Positions 1-7,951 of a stretch of DNA of 64,000 bases are shown piece by piece (within the stretch, counting starts at the first letter, position 1; each line of letters starts with the position of its first letter). The translations under genes and the position numbers were made by a program. Source of the DNA: Deltaproteobacteria bacterium (GTDB taxonomy: Bacteria; Desulfobacterota; DSM-4660; Desulfatiglandales; Desulfatiglandaceae). The notes under the pieces were generated by a model that saw only the letters and a list, made by a program, of their open reading frames with translations, did no database searches and was not told the DNA's origin. Location of the stretch: the NCBI GenBank assembly GCA_021737785.1, contig JAIPDI010000006.1:1-64000 (forward strand). Direction: 5' to 3'.

Positions 1-1359
1 CTTGGAAAGATTGTTGAATGATGCGAAGGTAACCCGCCCCTGTTCCAGGGCCGGAAGCGGCGATATGTCTCCCGCCTCATCCGGCGGGGCATAACACAAA
101 AACCCCTGCGGCAGCCGCACCAGTCGCTCGGTATGGTATGGGTCGGCCTCTCCCGCAGGATCGGCCACATCGTCTGTAATGCGATAATCCATGACCGGCA
201 TGCCCGTGGTGTTCGGGTACCCCAGCCAGGTCATCTGGACCGGTGCAGGCTTCCTGGCAAATACTAACAGACGGTTATTGGCCGTATGTCCTGCCAGGTC
301 AACCAGGATATCGATCCGGTCGTCGTATATCTTCCGCGCCACATCGGCGTCACCGAGTCCCACAACAGAGCACCAGTGATCGGCCTGTCCCTTGATGCGT
401 GTTGTCATGCCGTCCGGCCGTTTCACATCCGAATAACAGAAGATCTCCACCACATCCGGGTGATGACCCTGAAGCAGGGGCAGAAAAAAATAGCTGACCG
501 AATGCTCTCTGAAATCGGGCGACACATAGCCCACCCTAAGCCTTCGGGAGGGGTCGGGCTCATTATGATGAATAAACTTCCCTGCATGAGGCGCCCCATG
601 CTGCTGCCACCAGGCCTGGCATTCCTCAAATATCTCCCGGCTCCCTGAACCCGGATCATAGTGCATGGCAAAGAGGAGGTTGCTATGTGCCTCCGCATAG
701 GTCGGTTTGAGTTCCAGTGCCTTTCGATGACATTGAATTGATTCTCCAATTTTTCCCTGGTCCTTGAGCAAACTCCCCAGGTTGTTGTGGACCTCAGCAT
801 TGTCCGGCGCCAGTGTTACGGCTTTCTGATAGCATTGGATGGCCTCATCGAGCCTGCCGGTCAGGTGATACACATTGCCCAGATTGTTCAGAGCATCGGC
901 GTAGGCAGGCCTGAATGAAACCGCCTTTCGGTACCCCTCCACCGCCTCATCCAATTTCCCCAGCTCCTTGAAGGCCGTGGCCATGTTGCAGTATGCTTCG
1001 GCCGTATCCGGGTTGAGACGGATGGCGCTCCTGTAAGAGGCGATGGCTTCCGCCAATCTCCCCCTGCGCAGCAGGGCATTGCCCATGTTGAAATGGGCCG
1101 CAATGGAATCGGGGACCATCTGAATGGCCTTCTGATAACAGGCAATGGCTTCGTCCAATCGCGCTTGTGCCTGGAATGCATTACCCAATTCATAAATGGC
1201 TTCAACATGATCGGGCCGCAGTGTTATGGCCTTCTGATAGTAGGGAATCGCCTGGGCCGGCCTTCCGCGCCTCTGAAGCACATTGCCCTGTCGGTATAGG
1301 GCCTCCGAGGTGCCGGGATTCAATCTAAGATCTCCTGATTCATGGAGCTGCATTTCCAT
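1..1359 (-). CDS. TPR-type O-GlcNAc transferase (SPINDLY/OGT-like), C-terminus beyond window
   Basis: I translated the minus strand by hand; the frame is open from 1359 to the window edge with no stop, so at least 453 codons are present. The first ~210 residues are consecutive TPR units, with motifs such as ALYRQGNVLQRRG, AIYELGNAFQAQ and ALNNLGNVYHLTGR. They are followed by the OGT catalytic start (LRVGYVSPDFREHSV, ILVDLAGHTANNRL, VQMTWLGYPNTTGM, VTFASFNN). Such GT41 enzymes transfer GlcNAc from UDP-GlcNAc to Ser/Thr of proteins; in a flagellar locus flagellin is a plausible target (inference). The start is uncertain: an in-frame TAG lies just upstream, no good ribosome site precedes ATG 1359, and a repeat-like end lies at 1373, so the N-terminus may be truncated. 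Confidence 0.9.
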   Translation of the reverse strand, partial: MEMQLHESGDLRLNPGTSEALYRQGNVLQRRGRPAQAIPYYQKAITLRPDHVEAIYELGNAFQAQARLDEAIACYQKAIQMVPDSIAAHFNMGNALLRRGRLAEAIASYRSAIRLNPDTAEAYCNMATAFKELGKLDEAVEGYRKAVSFRPAYADALNNLGNVYHLTGRLDEAIQCYQKAVTLAPDNAEVHNNLGSLLKDQGKIGESIQCHRKALELKPTYAEAHSNLLFAMHYDPGSGSREIFEECQAWWQQHGAPHAGKFIHHNEPDPSRRLRVGYVSPDFREHSVSYFFLPLLQGHHPDVVEIFCYSDVKRPDGMTTRIKGQADHWCSVVGLGDADVARKIYDDRIDILVDLAGHTANNRLLVFARKPAPVQMTWLGYPNTTGMPVMDYRITDDVADPAGEADPYHTERLVRLPQGFLCYAPPDEAGDISPLPALEQGRVTFASFNNLSK

Positions 1360-1372
1360 CTGTTTCTATGTG

Positions 1373-1677
1373 GTGTCTGAACGGAAATCCCGTCCCGAGT
1401 AATTGAGCCACTGTTTTGGAGTAAGGCGCCGTTTTCGAAAAGGGCCATACAAGCCTTCGCAGAGATTTGATTTCCCAGACTTTTGCAAAATCCATACCGC
1501 ATCTGCTATCTCCGCAGGGATCCGATCAAACACCCATTGCCGGACCCCCTTTTCCAAGTTCCGGGGCTACGTCTTCCAATATTCGCTCTCTCAATGCATA
1601 TCCTCCTGGTTGCGAGTCAATATTATGACGCATTCCGAATAGTGAAATGCCCCACTTTCAGGGATTTCGTTCGAAGG
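1373..1677. repeat. Possible 305-bp element with TIR-like ends related to the MITE at 12874 and 60947
   Basis: The left end reads gtgtctgaacggaaatcccg, very close to the terminus of the two MITE-like copies elsewhere in the window (tgtctgaacgaaaaccccg). The right end, read on the other strand, is cttcgaacgaaatccctg, sharing the gaacg-aaatccc core. The interior differs from the 140-bp copies and carries no intact gene. A short minus-strand reading frame starts near 1600 and stops after about 22 codons. The right boundary is a guess. It directly abuts the start of the OGT gene. Confidence 0.35.
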
Positions 1678-1882
1678 GCAACCGGCAAGATTTTTCCCTC
1701 CCCCTGGATATATCTGCTTGAGCATCATCATCCTTCTGGAGATGCGCTCCTGGAAATACTTTTTCACCGGAGCGGACTTTCCGCCGATTGAATAACGATA
1801 AACTGCTGTTTTAAAAAAACCTTTGCAGCACGTGATCGGAGTGAATACAGGGAGAAACCTGATGGGGATCCACTCAAACTGA

Positions 1883-1900
1883 TTGGCATGAAAATTGTAT
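1883..1900 (+). promoter_or_regulatory. Sigma-54 (-24/-12) promoter candidate before the FlgO block
   Basis: TTGGCATG-AAAA-TTGTAT matches the consensus TGGCACG-N4-TTGCA with the diagnostic GG and a GT in place of GC ten bases later. It lies about 100 bp upstream of the first lipoprotein gene, on the same strand. One mismatch at the -12 C lowers certainty. Confidence 0.55.
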
Positions 1901-1997
1901 CAATGTTGAATCGATAGGTGAATCGGCTTCGGTGAATTAAAGCCTGAATATTTCGGATTCGATGCTAAGACAAAGACAAAATACGGCGCCTCACAAG

Positions 1998-2603
1998 ATG
2001 AAATCCTACTCAAAAATGGGAATATGGACAATTATCACCATGTTTCTCTTATCGGGGTGTGCATATCAGCGTGAAGCTACACTCCCTGCGGGTGAGCCTC
2101 CAGAGGAAATATATTTATTCCCTGAAATGAACGACACCACAGGGGCGAGAGTGGGGGTCTTTGCCTTTTCCGGACCTGACTATGCACCGGAGATGGGGCC
2201 GGTCGCAAGCCGGATATTGTGTAATCAACTTCAGAAGAGCCGGGCATTCCGAGAGGTGATATCTCAGCCTGACATATCGGATATGACCCTTGGCAATCTG
2301 GTCACCGTCGCCCGAAACAAGAGGTTTGACCTCATCATTACGGGCCGATTGCTTCACTATTTTGAAGGAGACGCTATTGAGGCATCCCGCGTCAGCGAAG
2401 AAATACGGGTAATCAGCGTTCGAGGGGGGAAACCGAGGGTTCTCTGGCATGCCAAGGCATCAGAAACCGCATCCCCTTCCAGGTCAAAAGACTTCATCTT
2501 TTTTCTGAGCCAAGGGGAATCGGCGCCAGACCCGGCTTCGCTCATGAGAAAAAATGCAGAGAAGTTCTGCCGTATGATCCTCACGGTTCCTCCACAGAAG
2601 TGA
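1998..2603 (+). CDS. Predicted outer-membrane lipoprotein, flagellar-associated
   Basis: About 201 residues with a lipoprotein signal peptide: a short basic start, a hydrophobic stretch (IWTIITMFLL) and the lipobox LSGC, so Cys would be lipidated and exported. The mature part holds motifs like VGVFAFSGP and FDLIITGRLLHYFEG, reminiscent of outer-membrane proteins that probe for partner folding, but I cannot name the family. An upstream ATG at 1962 would add 12 residues; I prefer 1998 because it gives a normal n-region, although neither has a strong ribosome site. It is first in a plus-strand block with FlgO-type genes and sits behind a sigma-54-like promoter, suggesting a basal-body or outer-membrane flagellar role (inference). 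Confidence 0.75.
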   Translation: MKSYSKMGIWTIITMFLLSGCAYQREATLPAGEPPEEIYLFPEMNDTTGARVGVFAFSGPDYAPEMGPVASRILCNQLQKSRAFREVISQPDISDMTLGNLVTVARNKRFDLIITGRLLHYFEGDAIEASRVSEEIRVISVRGGKPRVLWHAKASETASPSRSKDFIFFLSQGESAPDPASLMRKNAEKFCRMILTVPPQK

Positions 2604-2680
2604 CTTTCCATTTATCGAAGAAATGATGAGGATAGAGAGGAACCTTTCATAAGACGATGACAACCTATGGATAACCGCAT

Positions 2681-3361
2681 ATGTTAAAAAACATCATTCC
2701 TGAATATTTCCCTGAAGAAATTGAAAAGACGCCACATATCCAGACTTCTGAGATGCGCGGTTCGTCTTTTCTGAAAATCTTGCTGCAACCTCTCCTGGTA
2801 TTGGGGCTGATACCCGTTCTGTTCGGCGCCTGCGCACCTTCTTACCATCATGACGGGCAAACTGCCAAAAATGCCGCTGTTTCCGGACCGATTGACACCG
2901 TTCCTGTGGAGCCTTATACGACGGTGCTCGAATCCAGTTATCTGGCTGCGGACAGATTGGCCGGCGCCCTCTTTAATCGACAATTTTCTCTGGATACGCC
3001 GATAATGGCCGCGAGTTTTGTCGACATTGACAGCCTGACAACATCCTCCACCTTCGGGCGAATCGTATCGGAACAGGTTGCCAGCCGGCTGGCCCAGCAC
3101 GGCTTAAGGATCATCGAGATCAAACTTAGGCAGGAATCCGTGTTCATAAAGAAGGGACAGGGGGAATTCATACTCTCGAGGGAATTGAAGGACCTGGGCA
3201 GCTCCAGGGAAATACGCGCGGCGCTTGTCGGGACCTATGCGGTATCCGATCATTTCATCTTTGTTTCCGCCCGCATTGTGAGAACTCAGGACAGTTCCGT
3301 GCTGGCAGGCTGCGATTATGAAGTGCCGAACGACGACATCACCCGATCGATCTTGAGGTAA
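2681..3361 (+). CDS. flgO: FlgO-family outer-membrane lipoprotein
   Basis: The C-terminal half carries the FlgO signature seen in Vibrio-type flagellar outer-membrane proteins: IMAASFVDIDSL, SSTFGRIVSEQVASRLAQHG, IKKGQGEFILSREL and AALVGTYAVSDHFIFVSARI. The N-terminus has a signal peptide ending in the lipobox FGAC (about residues 25-51), so the protein is probably anchored in the outer membrane. FlgO proteins stabilise the basal body where the flagellum crosses the outer membrane. The start is ambiguous: ATG 2681 has a weak GGAT site, while ATG 2753 gives a typical short lipoprotein leader. A second FlgO-domain protein follows two genes later. Confidence 0.82.
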   Translation: MLKNIIPEYFPEEIEKTPHIQTSEMRGSSFLKILLQPLLVLGLIPVLFGACAPSYHHDGQTAKNAAVSGPIDTVPVEPYTTVLESSYLAADRLAGALFNRQFSLDTPIMAASFVDIDSLTTSSTFGRIVSEQVASRLAQHGLRIIEIKLRQESVFIKKGQGEFILSRELKDLGSSREIRAALVGTYAVSDHFIFVSARIVRTQDSSVLAGCDYEVPNDDITRSILR

Positions 3362-3385
3362 TTGAACCGAATGGAGGAAATCCAT

Positions 3386-4117
3386 ATGCGCATTCACACA
3401 AAGGGCCTTTCCATACTCTTTCTGTGCCTGTTTGTTGTTGGGGGATGTCTGTCGGTTTCCCTTAAAAACCCACCCCCTGAACCTTTGCCCTCGGAAGCGC
3501 CTGTCCCGAAGCTCTTCCCCCTCACCACCCAGGAGAAAATCCAGGCGGTTCACCATTGGGATCATATTGCCGGGCACACGGCCGGCCTCGTCAAAAAGGG
3601 GCTGGAAACCAGCTATCCTCGGCGAGTCAGGGGCATTTACGTATCCCCGTCAGGGATCACGCCCTTTGAGAAGGTATTTCATGCCCTCCTGATTACCCAT
3701 CTCTTTGAGCAGGGCTTAAGCGTCTCCAACGATCCGGAGGACAATCTGATACTCAGCTTTGATATAGAATTGGTAAAACACCCCAAGCGTGTCATTGGAA
3801 TCGACAGCAAGGTGTATGATTCTTTGGGGCCTGGATTGCTTGTAAAGACAGGCCCCCCGGCCCCAGAGGACCGCAAAGATGTCGGCAGAAATTACCGGAT
3901 CAGCAAAACGACCCGCCTGAGCCATGAGGTCGGAGACCATGTGTTTATCCTGCCGGAAAACGAAATCATCCTGACAACCTCCCTCACACAGAATGGAAGC
4001 TACATGATGCGAAATTCTTCCATTTACTATATCGATGATCCCGAATGGTGGCAGTATGTTCAAGAGACAGACATCACATATCCGCCTCAGTCCAATTATT
4101 CCCTTACCGATCGATAG
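3386..4117 (+). CDS. Predicted lipoprotein between two FlgO genes
   Basis: About 243 residues. ATG 3386 is chosen because GGAGG lies nine bases upstream and it leaves a clean lipoprotein leader (LSILFLCLFVV, lipobox VGGC). After a Pro-rich linker (NPPPEPLPSEAP) the body is soluble, with no domain I can name. It starts 24 bp after the first flgO gene and ends 9 bp before the second, so the three are probably one operon and may act together at the outer membrane around the L-ring (inference). Confidence 0.78.
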   Translation: MRIHTKGLSILFLCLFVVGGCLSVSLKNPPPEPLPSEAPVPKLFPLTTQEKIQAVHHWDHIAGHTAGLVKKGLETSYPRRVRGIYVSPSGITPFEKVFHALLITHLFEQGLSVSNDPEDNLILSFDIELVKHPKRVIGIDSKVYDSLGPGLLVKTGPPAPEDRKDVGRNYRISKTTRLSHEVGDHVFILPENEIILTTSLTQNGSYMMRNSSIYYIDDPEWWQYVQETDITYPPQSNYSLTDR

Positions 4118-4126
4118 GAGGCTGTC

Positions 4127-5071
4127 ATGATTGCTGCCGCAAAACATCATTTTCGTCTCATTCTGACTCTTCCGGCAATCATCGTGATCGCCGTCCTCGG
4201 GTCAGGGATCTGTCACGCATCCCAGACAGTCGATTATGATGCGGACCTCATCAAGGCCGCATATGGGGCCGCCGACCATTTGGAAAGGCATCTGGTATCT
4301 GAACTCAACCGGATCATGCCCATACTCTCAACAGGCTTCATCAATCTTGAGCACCCAAAGGGATCTTCCACTTTTGGCACGTTATTGGGCGCACAGGTGG
4401 CATCCCGCTTTTCTCAACACGGGTACAGGGTAATCGATCTGAGAATGCCGAAACATCTCGCTTTTGCTGAAGGAAAGGCCGCCAACCCGGAACTGCTGCA
4501 AGACAGCAAGGGGATCACATCCCCCTATGAGCTACAGGCGGCAATTGTGGGAGACTTTATCGTCTCAGACGACCTGGCATATGTATCGGTGAGGCTCCTG
4601 AAGATCCCGGGCAACGCCATCCTCACGTCCTGTGACTTCTCCATCCGCCTGAACGAAGCGCTAAAAAAGGCGGCAAACACGATCCAACTTCCGGATGAAC
4701 CCCTAATCCAAAAACCGATCGAGACCCGGCCTGCCGATAAAACAGAAAGTGGATTTTCAAACAAGCATCCGGAACAGGAAGCCCTTGACACAAAGATCCA
4801 TAACAAGCCCACGGAAAATGAGATTGAAAGGCCGCAGAACGGTCCATTTGCCACAGGAACGATTGCGTTGAATCCGACCAATCCATTGGCTGCAAAGCTT
4901 ATACAAGCGCGACTGGCGGAACTGGGCTTCTACAGAGACAGAATTGACGGGGTATGGAAGGGGCACTCAAAGGAGGCATTGAAGCGATTCAAAGAAACCC
5001 AGGGGCTTAGATACACCTTCAGGTGGGACATGGACACGCAAAAGGCCCTTTTCGAGGGAACAGGTCAATAG
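4127..5071 (+). CDS. FlgO-domain protein with C-terminal peptidoglycan-binding domain
   Basis: 314 residues: a Sec signal peptide (residues ~1-33, ending ICHA), an FlgO domain (~45-185; ILSTGFINLEHPKGSSTFGT, GAQVASRFSQHGYRV, AAIVGDFIVSDDLAYVSV), a low-complexity charged linker (~190-250) and a C-terminal PG_binding_1-type module (~253-312; IQARLAELGFYRDRIDGVW, ALKRFKETQGL). There is no lipobox Cys, so it is probably periplasmic. The fusion suggests it ties the FlgO assembly to the cell wall, as other ring-associated proteins do. The ribosome site is taggaggctgtc, just before ATG 4127. Confidence 0.85.
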   Translation: MIAAAKHHFRLILTLPAIIVIAVLGSGICHASQTVDYDADLIKAAYGAADHLERHLVSELNRIMPILSTGFINLEHPKGSSTFGTLLGAQVASRFSQHGYRVIDLRMPKHLAFAEGKAANPELLQDSKGITSPYELQAAIVGDFIVSDDLAYVSVRLLKIPGNAILTSCDFSIRLNEALKKAANTIQLPDEPLIQKPIETRPADKTESGFSNKHPEQEALDTKIHNKPTENEIERPQNGPFATGTIALNPTNPLAAKLIQARLAELGFYRDRIDGVWKGHSKEALKRFKETQGLRYTFRWDMDTQKALFEGTGQ

Positions 5072-5224
5072 TGGATGCTGGAATGCCGGAATACAGGGAT
5101 AATTCGAATGCCGGGGGTTCTAACCTTCGGCATCCGAAACCTCTGATCTCTGGCCCTTGCCGCTCGTTGCTCGCTCCTGACTCAGTCAATTCCAACTGTA
5201 GTCACTTGTTCTTGATGCCAACAG

Positions 5225-6322
5225 ATGTCTGATATACCCAACAACTTCATTGATTGTCAGTATATTGCCGGGGCATCCCCGACGGCACCGCATACCCCTG
5301 ATCTCTCCCATGAAGCCTTCACAGGGGATGTGTCTTTCCAGTCGCTACTGGTTGAGCAATCACCCCTATCAGATGGTGAGCCCATACAGCACCCCCCGTC
5401 CACATTGTTGCCTCCTGATCTCACGATGGAAACCAGAGGGTCTGGCCCAGTCATGACCGATACCCGGGCGGCAAGCCGGTGCAGCACGGTCTATGAAGAG
5501 GAACTCAGCGATTGGCAGAAATATAAGGACGACCAGCTCCTCAGCAATCCCGGCGGCGATCATTACGATTATAGGAAAAACACGGTTATTCCTCAGGAGA
5601 AAGGATCCGAACCCTTCTTGAACCGGATTGGAAAGGACATTTCTGATTCCTTTGACAACCTGAAAAATTGCTTCCACAATCTGTTTTTAGGGGCCAAGTT
5701 TCTGTACAGGGATGAAAACAATCAGATCCAGGAGGCAACTCACAAAGGGCTCTTAGGCGCAATAGGCGATTTTTTCACGGATATGGGCAGTGCTCTCAGT
5801 TTCGGGGCATGGCGTCCCGATGGGGAAGCAGCGCCCGTGGGGGTTACAGACCGGATGAAATTTTTCTTTCTGAAAATAAAAGAGGCTGTCTTTGGAGATA
5901 TTGTCCAAGGGGTGGGAGGAAGCGCTGTCCGGAGCGGCGAAAGCCTTGTCCTTGCAGGTTGGAATCTTCTCGAAGTGATTCCGGATGCCACCATCGGCAA
6001 TTTTAAAGAAGGGGCCAAGCTGACCACAACCATCTTTGACAACGGTCAGGTTGCCATCGATTATCTGACCGATATCGTCCCCACGGGCGAGGCATGGATT
6101 CGGGTCCATTCACCCGATTTCAGCGACCTCGACGATGCAAAAGCACCTGTTCTCTATAACATCCAGCTCCCCGAGCGATACAGCGACGATGCGAGATGGA
6201 AACATATCAGGAATACCTCCTTCAGAAAAACCATCGAGACCATCGGTGCTCTTCTTGCGGATGTTGCGACGGTGAAGATTCTGGGTGACACCAGTTTTTC
6301 GAGTGAAGGGAGGAAAGACTAG
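5225..6322 (+). CDS. Hypothetical 365-residue protein downstream of the FlgO block
   Basis: I do not recognise a named family. The N-terminal ~95 residues are low-complexity (many Pro, Ser, Thr) and look disordered. Residues ~120-345 look folded, with amphipathic and hydrophobic stretches such as LKNCFHNLFLGAKFLY, GAIGDFFTDMGSALSF and GDIVQGVGGSAVRSGESLVLAGWNLL, then PERYSDDARWKHIRNT. There is no signal peptide or clear transmembrane helix. It lies 153 bp after the FlgO/PG-binding gene; that gap contains short inverted repeats. Coding is supported by the long open frame and composition. It ends convergently with the minus-strand flgKL operon. Confidence 0.72.
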   Translation: MSDIPNNFIDCQYIAGASPTAPHTPDLSHEAFTGDVSFQSLLVEQSPLSDGEPIQHPPSTLLPPDLTMETRGSGPVMTDTRAASRCSTVYEEELSDWQKYKDDQLLSNPGGDHYDYRKNTVIPQEKGSEPFLNRIGKDISDSFDNLKNCFHNLFLGAKFLYRDENNQIQEATHKGLLGAIGDFFTDMGSALSFGAWRPDGEAAPVGVTDRMKFFFLKIKEAVFGDIVQGVGGSAVRSGESLVLAGWNLLEVIPDATIGNFKEGAKLTTTIFDNGQVAIDYLTDIVPTGEAWIRVHSPDFSDLDDAKAPVLYNIQLPERYSDDARWKHIRNTSFRKTIETIGALLADVATVKILGDTSFSSEGRKD

Positions 6323-6525
6323 CCTGGAACAGAAGGCAGTTTTTTCCCGAGTTGGTCCGGACGGCAATGCTCGGCATCTGTCGACTCCTGAACCCGATGG
6401 CCCGGCATCCATAAGGAAATGTCTTATCCCAGGTAATGAAATAGTGACGGCATTTATGGCAGTCAATCATGGGTAACCAGAAAAAATGACTATGGTGAGC
6501 TAATGTTGTGTGACATGGGCCGCTA

Positions 6526-7008
6526 TTATTGTCGGGGAACCGGATAATCCCGCCGACCGTCCACCAACAGACCCATCGAATCGAGCATGTCCCAGGCCCT
6601 TCGGTGTTCCATGTCGTCTCGATCTATGTTTCCTCTTGCGATTTCCTTGAGCACATCATCGCTGATGCCGGCCTCTTTCAGTTTGATCATGTCTTCAGGG
6701 CTGATGGACTTGAGGGTCTGGGTCGTTTTACCATAGACGACCTTCTGCGGACCCTTCATAAACGACCCCTTCTTTACAATGCCTTCAATCGCCTCATCTC
6801 TCATACCGGACTTCTTGAGATCGATAATTTCGTCAACCGTGAAGGCGCAGGTCTCAATCACCTTTTCATCAATGATCGTCTGAATCACGTTGCCGCCCAA
6901 CCCGGCCTTTGTCAATCGGGCCATATCATCGGGATCGAGCGCCGCGGCCGTGCCATATCCCAGGCACCACAGCGCCATTGCCATTCCAAGAAAAGTTAAC
7001 TTTTTCAT
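6526..7008 (-). CDS. Secreted protein with three ~22-residue helical repeats
   Basis: 160 residues with a signal peptide (LTFLGMAMALWCLGYGTAAA). The mature part contains three related units: LDPDDMARLTKAGLGGNVIQ, FTVDEIIDLKKSGMRDEAIE and ISPEDMIKLKEAGISDDVLK, all following [LFI]-x-x-[DE]-[DE]-x-x-x-L-x-x-[AS]-G-x-x-x-x-[AV]-[IL]. They probably form a small helical, SHOCT-like array. The gene begins 11 bp after flgL and should be cotranscribed with flgK and flgL from the sigma-28 promoter, so it is likely a late motility or periplasmic accessory protein (inference). Function unknown. Confidence 0.8.
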   Translation of the reverse strand: MKKLTFLGMAMALWCLGYGTAAALDPDDMARLTKAGLGGNVIQTIIDEKVIETCAFTVDEIIDLKKSGMRDEAIEGIVKKGSFMKGPQKVVYGKTTQTLKSISPEDMIKLKEAGISDDVLKEIARGNIDRDDMEHRRAWDMLDSMGLLVDGRRDYPVPRQ

Positions 7009-7019
7009 TGTTTTTCCAG

Positions 7020-7925
7020 TTACGCCAGGAAGTCCAGAAGGTTCTTGTCCAATACACTCGACGCAGCGGCCAGGGCCATTTCATAGGCGGTTTCCTGGGC
7101 CTGCAGCTCGACAACCACCTGAGCCGCATCTGCATCTTCGGTCTTCGACAGCACATTCTCAAACTTCTGTTTCAGATTGTTCCAATAATTCTCGGTTTGA
7201 TCAAGTCGTTTGAACGCAACGGATTGTTGAGACATGACATTTTCGACCTGATTCATCGCCTTGACCAGCTTGGAGACCTGGCCTTCAATGTCTGCCGGAT
7301 TATAGACCGGTGCCTCCAGTGCGTCCTTGAGCTCTTTCAGCACTCCAAAGATATCAATCCCGTCCGTTACCCCCACCCCAGTAAAGGTCTCATCCCCGTG
7401 GGCGTTGATTTTTAATGACATCCCTTCACCCACAATGGCATTAATCTCTCCATCGTCGCCGTGGTATGTTGTCGCGTAATTCTCATCCGTGGTAAAGGGT
7501 GGGGCATCGGTCTTGTGACCCGCAAAAATGTATGATCCTCCCAGTCGCGTATTGCCGATATCGCGTATCCGGTCATAGATGCCGATTACCTCTCTTGCAG
7601 CAGTTTCCCTGCCGGATGCGTCATCCGCGGAAAATTGGGTGATGGCAATGTCCTTTGCATCATTGAGCAGCGCATGCACATCCTCGAGACCTGTCGCCGT
7701 CGTCTCAACCTGAATCTTTGCAGAAGCAATATTCCGGGTATACTGCTCGATGGAGGCTATCCTTTTACGGTAGTCAAGGACCTTGCTGATGCCGATCGGA
7801 TCGTCAGAAGGCCGGTTAATCCGTTTCATGGAGGCAACCCTCTCCTGTGCCTTCAAGAGCTGTTGAGAACTGGTGGCCACACTTCGTGTCACGATATTCA
7901 GCAATTGCTTATTGGTAACCCTCAC
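7020..7925 (-). CDS. flgL: Flagellar hook-filament junction protein FlgL
   Basis: 301 residues, the usual size. The N-terminus (MRVTNKQLLNIVTRSVATSS, then INRPSDDPIGISKVLDYR) and the C-terminus (VVVELQAQETAYEMALAAAS ending LDFLA) are the paired coiled-coil D0/D1 regions shared with flagellin. FlgL forms the second junction ring between hook and filament. It is exported by the flagellar type III apparatus, probably with FlgN as chaperone. It lies 26 bp downstream of flgK in the same operon. Confidence 0.95.
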   Translation of the reverse strand: MRVTNKQLLNIVTRSVATSSQQLLKAQERVASMKRINRPSDDPIGISKVLDYRKRIASIEQYTRNIASAKIQVETTATGLEDVHALLNDAKDIAITQFSADDASGRETAAREVIGIYDRIRDIGNTRLGGSYIFAGHKTDAPPFTTDENYATTYHGDDGEINAIVGEGMSLKINAHGDETFTGVGVTDGIDIFGVLKELKDALEAPVYNPADIEGQVSKLVKAMNQVENVMSQQSVAFKRLDQTENYWNNLKQKFENVLSKTEDADAAQVVVELQAQETAYEMALAAASSVLDKNLLDFLA

Positions 7926-7951
7926 GCTTAATCTCCCTAAAATATGTCCGT

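Noticed and set aside
1320-1557. Two overlapping minus-strand frames upstream of the OGT gene
   Set aside because: They overlap in different frames inside the repeat-like region and one runs into the OGT coding sequence; no family motif.
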